Part shown: piece by piece, positions 17,903 through 26,309 of the stretch | Numbering within the stretch: the first letter of the stretch is position 1 | Layout: the number at the start of each line of letters is the position of its first letter | Assembly (NCBI GenBank): GCA_965662045.1 | Contig: CBFIGE010000009.1 | Location: forward strand, 1 to 64,000 | DNA: 64,000 nucleotides | DNA from: UBA3478 sp965662045 | GTDB lineage: Bacteria; Bacteroidota; Bacteroidia; Flavobacteriales; Flavobacteriaceae | Reading direction: 5' to 3' | Program-made: the position numbers and the translations under genes | The notes under the pieces: model-generated | What the model was told of the DNA's origin: nothing | The model's database searches: none | Seen by the model: the letters and a program-made list of their open reading frames with translations, nothing else

Positions 17903-18710
17903 TTATTCAAAATCAAGATAGAGATCAAAGAACGGAAGCATCTGTTGCGGTATGCGCCCTTCTTTGGTATAAATATTACTGACATGCGTACCTATGTATT
18001 CCTCCGAATAATGATCGATACCTACATTTTCAAGTTGTTGGCTGAACATTTTGCATTGAATGGTAAAACGTTCCCCCGCATTACGGCCCCAGTCCAATTT
18101 TATGGCCTTTAGTTTTTTTAGGTTCTCCAAGTAATCGGGAATCATATAAAAAGGCATGTTCTTATGCCACTTTTTCAAAACTTCTTGGTTTACTTTCATT
18201 TCTTCATTTACATATTCAAACGGAACATCACAATAAAAGGGCGCTTTGTTCGGATTGGGAGACCATGAACGTCCGAAAGCAACTACGACCTTACCAAAAT
18301 AGGTTTTGGCAAGGTCTTCCATGGTCTTTACTTCCGCAAATTCCTTGTAGGTATTACTATTTGGGCCATATTCCCGTACAATGGCTAATGCACCGGGGCT
18401 TATCGCATAGACTGAACTAAAGACATCTGGATGTTTCATGGCATGTTTCAACGCACCATAGCCGCCCATACTGTGACCCGTGATACCACGACTTTCTTTT
18501 TTTGCCAATGTTCGATAATTGGTATCCATGTACGAAACCAAATCGAACACGGTAAAGTCTTCCCAATTTCCGAATACCGCTGAGTTGGAGTAAAAACTTC
18601 CATCATATGTGGTTTTCTGATCGGGAATGACCATAATGAAGGGTTCAATCTTTTGTTCATGAATTGCGTAATCGAGCAAGTCTTTCATTCGCCCCATCAA
18701 TTTGTCATCG
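17903..18710 (-). pseudogene. CE1-type esterase, 5' truncated (copy A)
   Basis: Nearly identical to the complete esterase at 50991-52022 from residue 76 to the end, including the nucleophile elbow GITGHSMGGYGAL. Sequence similarity ends abruptly at 18710 (shared run tttgtcatcg). Beyond that point the frame runs for 19 codons antisense through the xanthine-dehydrogenase fragment, which gives a spurious start at 18766. The signal peptide, first strands and the YFLHGF oxyanion region are lost, so export and catalysis are unlikely. No promoter is expected at the junction. Confidence 0.85.
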
Positions 18711-19358
18711 TCTAATTTTATGGCAAGTGCAGAGCAATCATTTCTAGATGAAGTGGCGGAAGACATAGGAATAGATCCTATAGATTTTCGATTAGAGTTG
18801 CTGGAACGGGCAAAAGAAAATCCGGTTGGAGAGAATAATGACTATGAGACCGACCGCTTGGCCGGAGTAATCCAATTGGTCAAGGAGAAATCAAATTGGG
18901 GCACTTCAGAGGCCAATTTTCATCGTGGTGTTTCGGCCTATTTCTGTCATAATTCCTATGCGGCACAAGTGCTTGATATCGTTATGGAAAACAACAAGCC
19001 AGTGGTACAAAAGGTCACTTGTGTGCTCGATTGCGGTATTGTTGTGAACCCTGATTCGGCTAAAAACATGACTGAAGGAGGAATTGTCGATGGAATCGGT
19101 AATGCCTTTTTTGGGGAACTTACCTTTAAGGATGGTGTGCCAGAAAAGAAGAACTTCGATGCCTATAGAATGATTCGTATGAACGAATCACCTAAAGAAA
19201 TCGATGTTCATTTTGTAGATAGCAACATTGATCCTACAGGTCTGGGCGAACCTACTTTCCCGCCCATTTTTGCAGCACTGGCCAATGCCTTATACCAGGC
19301 AACGGGCAAGCGGTATTACCATCAGCCCTTTCTTGCTGAAAAACAGGTGCTCCAGTAA
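18711..19358 (+). pseudogene. Xanthine-dehydrogenase/IorB-type molybdopterin subunit, 3' fragment
   Basis: About 215 C-terminal residues of a molybdenum-binding large subunit that normally has 700 or more. Recognisable parts are EQSFLDEVAEDIGIDPIDFR, the CVLDCGIVVNPDSAKNMTEG segment, and GLGEPTFPP holding the conserved catalytic Glu. The 5' two-thirds is missing at the junction with the esterase remnant, and no start codon belongs to the gene (the frame opens with a TTG inside the esterase sequence). Electron-transfer partners (2Fe-2S subunit) are not in the window. Confidence 0.85.
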
Positions 19359-19805
19359 TCGTCAAACCCATTTTTCGCACTATTGTTGAAGTTCTGTGGT
19401 TGCAATTTGTTCCACTTCCTGTTAAGCCAGTACTCTTCCCCATCGGTTTTGGACACACTCCCGCACCAGCACCATTATCCTTTTTTTAGATAGCAAAAAA
19501 ACAACATCCGTTCATGGACGACGGCATAAACCAGGCTCGCTGCGCTCCCTCTTATTTATACGCCTTACCAAGCCCGGATATTGTAGTCCGTACAGCATCA
19601 AAAAAAGGGTAACAGCGGATGGCACTATGGGAAGTAAATCAAAAACAAAAAAGATGGAATCGTACAGAATCAACAAAAAGGAAGCGGAACAAAAGTTAAA
19701 AATCAAAAAAAGGGAAAACGCTCTGGATATAATAAGTAAATCGATTTTAAAAGCTATCCGAAGGGTTCGGGCGGGGTTATTAATTCATTTTAAATTCTTT
19801 CAATT
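19359..19805. other. Edge of mobile-element region, no firm gene
   Basis: This 447-bp stretch separates the dehydrogenase fragment from ssb. It contains one short plus-strand frame, 19627-19809 (60 residues, very Lys-rich: KKMESYRINKKEAEQKLKIK), which overlaps the ssb start by 4 bp and could be a small leader gene. I cannot recognise it. No tRNA, terminal repeat or insertion-sequence end is evident. Confidence 0.35.
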
Positions 19806-20159
19806 ATGAGTAATCTTAGAAACAAAATCCAATTAATTGGCAACGTGGGTAACGATCCCGAAATGACCATTTTGGAAAGCGGTAAGAAAGTAATCCGTTT
19901 TTCATTGGCCACTAATGAAAACTACAAGAACGCCAAGGGCGAGAAAGTACAAAGTACCGACTGGCACAATATGGTAGCTTGGGGCAAGACCGCCGAGATT
20001 ATCGAACGATACGCAAGCAAGGGAAAGGAAATAGCAATTGAGGGCAAATTGACCTCTCGAAGCTATGAAACCAAGGAAGGCGAAAAACGATACATCACGG
20101 AAGTGATCATTAGCGAGGTTCTTTTATTAGGTGCGAAGAACGAAAACAAGGCAGCCTAA
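19806..20159 (+). CDS. ssb: Single-stranded DNA-binding protein, element-borne
   Basis: A 117-residue OB-fold protein: LRNKIQLIGNVGNDPEMTIL at the N-terminus, then FSLATNENYKNAKGEKV and TDWHNMVAWGKTAEI, all typical SSB core segments. It is shorter than housekeeping SSBs and lacks the acidic, Gly-rich tail ending in the conserved DIPF-like tip, as is usual for SSBs on conjugative or mobilisable elements. It is followed by a strong terminator at 20182 and then a radC-like gene. Confidence 0.92.
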   Translation: MSNLRNKIQLIGNVGNDPEMTILESGKKVIRFSLATNENYKNAKGEKVQSTDWHNMVAWGKTAEIIERYASKGKEIAIEGKLTSRSYETKEGEKRYITEVIISEVLLLGAKNENKAA

Positions 20160-20181
20160 TGTGTTGATCAATTAAAATTAA

Positions 20182-20217
20182 AGAGGGCATTACCGTGGAA
20201 AGTTCTGCCCTCTTTTT
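20182..20217 (+). terminator. Rho-independent terminator after ssb
   Basis: Perfect 8-bp stem agagggca (20182-20189) with tgccctct (20206-20213), a 16-nt loop and a following T run. It ends ssb transcription 22 bp downstream of the stop. Confidence 0.8.
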
Positions 20218-20246
20218 CATTACCAAGAATCATAAAATTAAAAGCA

Positions 20247-20696
20247 ATGAAAGACAAAGTTAATGAAATACGAATAAGTTATAAAGAACGAGTACCCGCC
20301 TCTTTTTGGAGAAAGATAAATTCCTGTAAAGATGCCGCAGATTTTCTTTTCGAGCATTGGGACAAACAGACCATTCAAGTACATGAATCCTTTAAGGTGG
20401 TACTGTTGAACAATAACAATAAAGTAAAGGGAATCTACCAACTTTCAAAAGGTGGAATTACATCCACCATTATCGATATACGCATCCTTTTTGCAGTGGT
20501 CCTAAAATCACTTTCAGTCGCGATCATCCTAACCCACAACCATCCAAGTGGGACGCTAAAAGCAAGTGAAGCGGATAAAGAGATCACACAAAAGATAAAG
20601 AAGGCTGCCGAGCTTTTGGATGTTAGTTTGTTAGATCATATCCTGATAGTACCTAATGGCGACTACTACAGTTTTGCAGATAACGGGCTAATGTGA
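20247..20696 (+). CDS. RadC-like JAB/MPN domain protein
   Basis: A 149-residue JAMM-fold protein. The zinc motif reads ILTHNHPSGTLKASEAD (H-x-H then a downstream Asp), and an upstream Glu-like position precedes it. It lacks the N-terminal helix-hairpin-helix of chromosomal RadC, the usual form on Bacteroidota mobile elements and phage-like islands. Its molecular role is not established; it is not a proven repair factor. It lies between ssb and a small unknown gene. Confidence 0.88.
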   Translation: MKDKVNEIRISYKERVPASFWRKINSCKDAADFLFEHWDKQTIQVHESFKVVLLNNNNKVKGIYQLSKGGITSTIIDIRILFAVVLKSLSVAIILTHNHPSGTLKASEADKEITQKIKKAAELLDVSLLDHILIVPNGDYYSFADNGLM

Positions 20697-20708
20697 AATT
20701 CAAATATC

Positions 20709-20927
20709 TTGGACATCAATATAGATATACCGTTTCGTCTTAATTTCAATAATCTGGACGGAGATACACAGGAAAAACTTATGGAGCAATCCAAAAAAGA
20801 AGTAGAACAGAAATGCGGTTCTGAAATGAAAGCATACGCCAAAGAAAATCATTTGGACTATACCGAAATTTTAGAAGAAGAAGCCATCAAGAACCTCTAC
20901 AATTATAAATTCATGTTCAACATTTAA
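20709..20927 (+). CDS. Small acidic protein of unknown function
   Basis: A 72-residue frame that opens right after the radC stop, in the same register, with only a TTG available as start (20709). The sequence is acidic and helical-looking (EKLMEQSKKEVEQKCGSEMK, then EILEEEAIKNLYNYKF). A terminator follows 23 bp later, which supports it as the last gene of the radC transcript. No family recognised. Confidence 0.5.
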   Translation: MDINIDIPFRLNFNNLDGDTQEKLMEQSKKEVEQKCGSEMKAYAKENHLDYTEILEEEAIKNLYNYKFMFNI

Positions 20928-20950
20928 AGAAAGGAGGTTTTAAACGATTG

Positions 20951-20982
20951 GGGCGACTTGTAAAAGTTGCCCTTTTCTTTTT
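20951..20982 (+). terminator. Rho-independent terminator after radC/small gene
   Basis: Stem gggcgactt (20951-20959) pairs with aagttgccc (20964-20972) with one G-T pair and a 4-nt loop, followed by ttttcttttt. Confidence 0.82.
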
Positions 20983-21105
20983 AAGGAAATGCAACGCAAT
21001 ACCATATTCAATAAAGATTTCCTAAAAAAGGGTCTATGACTCTCTTAAAAGGGTTGAATCTGTCCGCTTTGGGAATAAGATCCTTTACCTTGAGGGAAAG
21101 GTATT

Positions 21106-21170
21106 TATTTTTTCCCCTGCGGGGGGAAAAGGAATAGCAAGAGGATAACACGCTAAAGCAGTGTTATAGT
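21106..21170. repeat. Two adjacent inverted repeats, candidate oriT or regulatory region
   Basis: In the 380-bp gap upstream of the mobilisation gene there are two dyads. The first is a C-run/G-run hairpin (ttttcccc ... gggggaaaa, about 21110-21130). The second is ataacac with gtgttat separated by 9 nt (about 21146-21168). Gap-located dyads next to a BfmA-like gene are where an oriT is expected, but no nick site is identifiable by eye. Confidence 0.4.
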
Positions 21171-21253
21171 GTTTGATTTTGTTTTCAACGCATTGAAAAT
21201 AAATAGGTTAGGTGTGATTTGGAGGGCTTGAAATTCTTTTAAAGAGCGAAAAA

Positions 21254-21308
21254 TTTGTTGCAAAACCCACCATACCTCCCAGAAACATTGAAAAAGTTTG
21301 TTGCAAAA
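21254..21308. repeat. 12-bp direct repeat overlapping the mobilisation gene start
   Basis: tttgttgcaaaa occurs at 21254-21265 and again at 21297-21308, 43 bp apart. The second copy ends on the A of the ATG of the next gene. The position suggests an operator for autoregulation or accessory sites for the DNA-processing complex. Confidence 0.5.
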
Positions 21309-21880
21309 TGAAGGTTAAAGGAAAATATAATTATCGATACCTAGCTCTCAATCTAAGGGCTAAAGTCGTTGTGAGGTTTCGGAATTTTTCCAAGAGAATT
21401 GCGAATACGCATTCCGATACCTTAGCAGCGATGTTGGACTTTTTCGAATGGCATAACTATTCGCCACACCAACGTTTTGCCAAGGATATAAATGCCAGCG
21501 TTGAACTTAATCGTACACGTATCGAGGCCCATATCGCTATTTCCAAGTCCATTGAGAAGGCACATAATATTCCCTTGACCACCATAGAAACAATGTTGAA
21601 ATCACTCTTCGAAGGGGAACTTGAAAACTATGATCCCAAGGCCTTGGAAGATGAAATTCCCGAACCCGAAACCGCCAAGAAAGAAAAGGAGAAGACTACA
21701 TTTTCAAGAATAAAATATGATAGAACCAATCGAAAATTGGCCGAAACCAAAGAACGCCTGCAATACGTTCTGAATCAAATCGAACCGGTTAGTAATCGCT
21801 TTGGGAAGGACTTTTTTAGAATTGAAATCACTAGCGAAGAATGGGCACGATTTAAACAACAATTAAAGGAGTCTAATTAA
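21308..21880 (+). CDS. BfmA/BtgA-like mobilisation protein
   Basis: A 190-residue basic protein. The N-terminal half (FRNFSKRIANTHSDTLAAML, then DFFEWHNYSPHQRF) resembles the BfmA/BtgA relaxosome accessory family of Bacteroidota mobilisable transposons. The C-terminal half has charged, coiled-coil-like helices (KKEKEKTTFSRIKYDRTNRK). Family members bind oriT next to a relaxase; no relaxase gene is seen here, so the element would need help or is a remnant. It converges on the integrase gene with a strong hairpin between. The assignment rests on pattern recognition. Confidence 0.6.
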   Translation: MKVKGKYNYRYLALNLRAKVVVRFRNFSKRIANTHSDTLAAMLDFFEWHNYSPHQRFAKDINASVELNRTRIEAHIAISKSIEKAHNIPLTTIETMLKSLFEGELENYDPKALEDEIPEPETAKKEKEKTTFSRIKYDRTNRKLAETKERLQYVLNQIEPVSNRFGKDFFRIEITSEEWARFKQQLKESN

Positions 21881-21892
21881 ATTTTGGAACCC

Positions 21893-21940
21893 TATAAGTG
21901 GCCAAAACAATATACTTCATATGACATTTGGCCACTTATA
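21893..21940. terminator. Perfect 14-bp inverted repeat, bidirectional terminator
   Basis: tataagtggccaaa (21893-21906) pairs perfectly with tttggccacttata (21927-21940) around a 20-nt loop, between convergent BfmA-like and integrase genes. It could terminate both transcripts; a recombination role is possible. Confidence 0.65.
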
Positions 21941-21967
21941 AAACATATTGAGAAGTGATTGTATTGA

Positions 21968-23182
21968 TTAAAAGTTGACAACATTATCCAATGCTTCATC
22001 AACATCTTTATGCATAAAATTTGATTGATAGATAATGGTTGTACTAATTGAAGAATGACGATATAATTTTTGCAACATTTTAATTGGGATTTTATCTTCG
22101 GAGATGTTTCCAAAACTATGTCGAGCTATATGCATTGTCACCTTTTTATTTATTCCCGCCTTTTTTGCCACCTGTTGCATATAATTGTTTAATTTTTTAT
22201 TCGCTGATTTAGTTTTTGTAAAGACGCTTTTCGAATCTTTTAAAACAACATTTTTGAGCTCAGGAAAAATAAAGTCATCCTTACTTCTTTTATCGCCTAA
22301 ATAGTAATTTAAAATTTGACGAGCCTTTTCAGGAATTTTAAGTGATAGCAGTTTAGCGTTTTTGTTCATTCGATAATGTAATCTATCATCATAGATATCA
22401 CTCCACCGAATCTTTATAACATCCGCAATCCTAATACCAGCGAAATAAAAACTAAACAGCCAAACATTTCTTGCGTGACTTTCATCTTTAGTCAAATCTT
22501 CGACCGACTCCAATTTTTTTACTTCTTCTTTTGTCAGACCAATTTTTTCTGTTTCCGGAAATTTGATTTGGATTTTATTCGAACCGAAAGGATACAGTTC
22601 TTTTTTGACAATGCCCAATTTGATTGCTCTATTGTATAAGGTTCGAATCACAATCAAATTGTTTGCGATAGATCTATCCGATAAGTCGCGTTTGGCCCGA
22701 AGATAGTTTTTAAACCTTCTAAGAAAAGCTTCATCAATTTCAGGAAAAGTGAGATGCTTTGATTTAGAAAATTTCTTGATATGGTTTATTCGAGCTTTAT
22801 CGGAAGATAACCTAGCTAATTTTTTGCTCTTCTCCAATTCATCTAAAAAGTCCTCGGCGACTTCAAAAAAGCTCGTATTTTCTATGGACTGAAATATTTC
22901 CTTTTTAATTTGATTTGAGGAGAAGTCTTTTTTCTCAGCCTGTAATTCTAACAATGTTTTATTTACTAGGGCCAATTCCGATGTTAGTAGATTGTTCAGT
23001 CTATCAGCGTTCGGATGTGACTTCTTAACTCTAATATTTTTTGCATCCCAAGAATCCAGTTCAATGTAATGCCCAATTTATTGATAATTGGATTTTCTAT
23101 TTTTTGTAATGCGAATAGCCAATGGATATCGGCCTTCCCGATTGATTTTCTTTCGTAAAACTATTTTTGCGTTTGAAGCCAT
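21968..23182 (-). pseudogene. Tyrosine site-specific integrase interrupted by an in-frame stop
   Basis: The natural start is probably the ATG at 23180-23182 (MASNAKIVLRKKINREGRYP), opening an arm-type DNA-binding domain. Codon 35 is TAA (23078-23080), after which the same frame resumes (IGHYIELDSWDAKN...) to the end. The uninterrupted part contains the SAM-like core-binding domain and the catalytic domain, with Arg in YFAGIRIADV, HIARHSFGN (H-x2-R), RHSS and the nucleophile Tyr in TIIYQSNF. Restart at a TTG at 22975 would give a 335-residue protein lacking the arm domain. It lies next to arm-like repeats and the tRNA scar. Confidence 0.85.
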
Positions 23183-23210
23183 ATTTTCCAATTTAGAAAA
23201 AAAAGGATTT

Positions 23211-23291
23211 TAGGTACAACATTTTCTTAAAAAACTACTCTAAAGGTACGTATATATTGGGATATTTGGGTACAATATAGGTACAACATTT
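23211..23291. repeat. Putative integrase arm-type sites
   Basis: The 14-mer taggtacaacattt occurs at 23211-23224 and 23278-23291; partial ggtac boxes lie at 23245 and 23269. They sit between the integrase start and the tRNA fragment, where attP arm sites of tyrosine recombinases are normally placed. Confidence 0.55.
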
Positions 23292-23393
23292 AATGATATT
23301 ATATACTTTTATATGCAATTAAATAAAATTAAAAAATCATAAATAATTGAAAATCAGTATATATATCAAAATTTGATATATTATGAACTGAAT

Positions 23394-23441
23394 TCAAAAT
23401 CCAGTTCCTTTGGAGTGTGGGTTCGATTCCCACCTCGAGTA
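23394..23441 (+). tRNA. 3' fragment of a tRNA-Leu gene (attachment-site scar)
   Basis: From an anticodon-loop-like ttcaaaa onward the sequence matches the 3' half of a leucine tRNA: anticodon 3' stem tccag, a long variable arm around ttcctttgga, T stem gtggg (23417-23421), loop ttcgatt, ccac closure, acceptor strand ctcgagt and discriminator a at 23441. CCA is not encoded. No D arm or 5' acceptor strand precedes it; upstream is AT-rich non-tRNA sequence. This is the typical att duplicate left by integration into a tRNA 3' end. The loop suggests anticodon CAA. Confidence 0.75.
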
Positions 23442-23464
23442 CGATTAACAGATTACATTACACC

Positions 23465-23505
23465 AAAACCCTGTAAACTATATGTTTTACAGGGTTTTTT
23501 CTTTT
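23465..23505 (+). terminator. Rho-independent terminator behind the tRNA-Leu fragment
   Basis: aaaaccctgtaaa (23465-23477) pairs with tttacagggtttt (23486-23498), followed by a T-rich tail. It is probably the native terminator of the tRNA gene, which marks the right side as the original chromosome. Confidence 0.8.
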
Positions 23506-23679
23506 TTACAATATCATTTAGAACCAATTAGAACCATCTAGTAGGTGTCAAATTCGGGCGCACTTGAAAGATGATAGTTACTGCGCCCGAATTGATTTTA
23601 ATTCTCTTACTTACAGTAGATTACAGCGTTGACTTTTGTGAATTATTTTCTATATTTAAGTGTTATAAATCAAAAATTC

Positions 23680-24949
23680 ATGCAAAATTCGTTGTTTGTT
23701 TTGTTTTATGTCAGGAAAAAGGGAACTGGTGGCCTATGTATGGCAACTATTTATCTGCGAATAACGGTCAATGGGAAGAGGGCAGAAGTAAGCACCATGT
23801 GTAAAATAGCGTTGTCTAAGTGGAATGCTAAAGCAAACAAAGTAATCGGTTATTCCATCGAAGCAAGACAAACGAATCGACAGCTGGATATAATCAAAAA
23901 CAGGATATACGAGATTTATCAGAATCTTTTGAACCAAGATATCGAGCTTTTGACTGCAATAGGCATAAGAGATGAATATATCGGTGTCAACAAAAATCGA
24001 AAATTCATTTTAGAAATGTTTGAAGAACACAATCTAAGAATGGAAAGATTGGTGGGAAAAGAATTTTCTTTTAGGACTTTACAAAGATACAAGACTACCA
24101 AAAAGCACCTTTTTTAAATACATCAAAACCATTTATAAACTGGAAGATTATCCATTAAAGAGCATAGATGTAAAATATATAAATGGATTTATCTACTTTT
24201 TGAAATCAACACAAAATCTCTCACATAATTCAGCTTTAAAGTATGTCGCTTATTTCAAAAAAATTGTTAGAGTAGCTTATGCAAATGGATGGTTGGAAAA
24301 GGATCCTTTTTATAATTTTAAGCTCCGCCCAAAGACCATCGATAAAGAGTTTTTAAGTAAAGATGAAATTGATAAACTTATTGAAACAGATTTTTCTATT
24401 TCTAGATTGTCGCAGGTCAGAGATGTTTTTATTTTTAGCTGTTACACAGGTCTGGCATATGTTGATGTTGCAAAACTTAAAGAAGATGATATTGTAATTG
24501 GAATGGATGGTAGACGTTGGATAAAAGTTAAAAGGACAAAAACGAAAACATTAAGTAGTATTCCGCTATTACCCATGGCCGAGCAAATTATATCCAAATA
24601 TGCTACCTTACCAAAACATGAAAATAAACTACTGCCAGTCTATAGTAATCAAAAAACAAACGGGTATCTTAAAGAGATAGGGGACCTAACAGGAATAACC
24701 AAGAAACTGACTTTCCACATGGCAAGACATACCTTTGCAACTACAGTTACTTTATCCAATGGAGTGCCTATAGAATCAGTTAGTAAGATGTTAGGACATA
24801 AATCCCTTAAAACGACTCAACATTATGCTAAAGTTTTAGACTCTAAATTATCAGAGGATATGAAAAAACTGAGAATAAGGTTCGATTATGAAAATATACA
24901 CTCTCCCATAAAAAAATCTTTGAGTAAAGAAATTCCTAGTATTAAATAA
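23680..24949 (+). pseudogene. CTnDOT-like tyrosine integrase with a frameshift
   Basis: The first part (from ATG 23680) has the arm domain (TIYLRITVNGKRAEVSTM) and the start of the SAM-like domain, ending at a stop after TTKKHLF. Removing one T from the run at 24110-24115 joins it to KYIKTIYKLEDYPL and on to the second frame, which holds the catalytic domain: CYTGLAYVDV (first Arg replaced, as in CTnDOT-type integrases), HMARHTFATT, LGHKSLKTTQHYAKV with the Tyr. The joined length, about 420 codons, is normal for the family. The break is a single homopolymer indel, so a sequencing error is possible. Confidence 0.8.
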
Positions 24950-25241
24950 TAAACTAAATGTCCTATAAAAGGTTAATTAACGAAACTATTAAAAGAGACC
25001 AGAAATGGGACACTTTCGTCCAGGATTTTACGATACACGAAAAAAGCCCCTAAAATCGGCCGTTTTATAAGACAACTTTAACCTACAAGTTAAAGCCGTT
25101 TTTATAAAATCATGATATTAATCAACTGTTGTTTCGCTTGAAAACCCAAGTATCGATTTCCTAAGTTCATAGTCCCAAAATGACATTTCGCCAAAATTTA
25201 TCACGTAAGGTCAACAGCTTATATGGTATCTTTATGACTCT
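24950..25241. other. Intergenic gap after integrase, with one small dyad
   Basis: No gene is visible in this 292-bp gap. It holds a 7-bp inverted repeat ctttaac/gttaaag (25076-25095) and presumably the promoter of the two-component operon. The right end of the second integrase's element could lie here, but I see no matching repeat. Confidence 0.4.
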
Positions 25242-26309
25242 ATGATATCAAAAAAGAATAAAATTTATATTTCGTTTGCAATAATCATTTCCATTGTTAT
25301 AGGAGTGTTGATTCATTTGAACGATATACTTGATTTTTTAGTTCCTGATAGGGAAAATATTGAATTGGGAAGGCATGGTTCCTATGAATTTATTCGTAAT
25401 GTTTTCATCACTTTTTTAGTTTCTTTATGTACGTTCCTTCTAAATTATTATCTTATCAAACCACTGGACCGTTTGAAAAAAACAAGTCTTAAAAGTGTGA
25501 CATTGGCCATTCTTTTGACCTTGATTTCAGTCTACATTCTTAGTGATTTTTTCCATGCCATTGCACATTTGTTATCAAATAGAAACGTCAATATTCAGTT
25601 TAATGTAATCTTTGTAATCCGCGACTTGATTATTTCGCTTTTTATTCTTTCGGGTATATATATTATTAAGAATGTCTATGACCGGCAAGCATACGAACTG
25701 GAAAATGAACGTTTGACACGTGAGAACCTACAAAGCCAATATGAATCCCTTAAAAATCAACTTAGTCCCCATTTTCTTTTTAACTCCCTTTCGGCCTTAA
25801 AAACATTAATAGGTGAGGATACCCAGAAGGCGAAACTATATATAGATAATATTTCCCAAGTACTTCGTTATTCCTTACAGAGTAGAGGTCTTAGTACAGT
25901 TACTTTATCGGAAGAGCTTGAGGAACTTAAATCCTACGTTTTTCTCATTGAAATGCGCTATGAAGAAAATATAACTATAGCTATCGATATACCGGATTCA
26001 TATCACAAACATCTAATTCCAAGATTGTCATTGCTGACCTTGGTGGAAAATGCAGTAAAGCATAATGTCATCAGCAAAAAAAATCCGCTGCTCATTAAGA
26101 TTTTTATCGATAATGATAAAATTGTCGTGCTCAACACTCTTAAAGAGAAACTTACACAAGAGGGAGGCACGGGCATAGGCCTTTCCAATCTTATAAGCCA
26201 GTACAAAATGCTGAATGAAAAGGAAATACTAATCATACGGACCGAAAATGAATTCAGGGTCGACCTGCCATTAATAAAATCAAACCACAATGAAAGCAGT
26301 CATAGTTGA
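25242..26309 (+). CDS. LytS-type sensor histidine kinase
   Basis: A 355-residue membrane kinase of the His_kinase (PF06580) class. About four transmembrane helices occupy residues 8-150, followed by a short coiled coil (YELENERLTRENLQSQYESL). The phosphoacceptor His lies in LKNQLSPHFLFNSLSAL, with the N box TLVENAVKHNV and G box GGTGIGLSN. There is no large extracellular sensor domain, so the signal may be intramembrane or relayed. Its stop overlaps the response regulator start by 20 bp, indicating translational coupling. Confidence 0.92.
   Translation: MISKKNKIYISFAIIISIVIGVLIHLNDILDFLVPDRENIELGRHGSYEFIRNVFITFLVSLCTFLLNYYLIKPLDRLKKTSLKSVTLAILLTLISVYILSDFFHAIAHLLSNRNVNIQFNVIFVIRDLIISLFILSGIYIIKNVYDRQAYELENERLTRENLQSQYESLKNQLSPHFLFNSLSALKTLIGEDTQKAKLYIDNISQVLRYSLQSRGLSTVTLSEELEELKSYVFLIEMRYEENITIAIDIPDSYHKHLIPRLSLLTLVENAVKHNVISKKNPLLIKIFIDNDKIVVLNTLKEKLTQEGGTGIGLSNLISQYKMLNEKEILIIRTENEFRVDLPLIKSNHNESSHS

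Noticed and set aside
18702..18766. Starts of the dehydrogenase fragment (TTG 18702) and of the esterase fragment (18766)
   Set aside because: Each lies inside the other gene's remnant and arises only from the junction.
19512..19706. Hydrophobic 64-residue minus-strand frame
   Set aside because: It has no homologous look and is antisense to a Lys-rich AT stretch, which yields Phe/Leu-rich translation by chance.
23571..23804. 77-residue frame before the second integrase
   Set aside because: It overlaps the integrase start in another frame and has no motifs.
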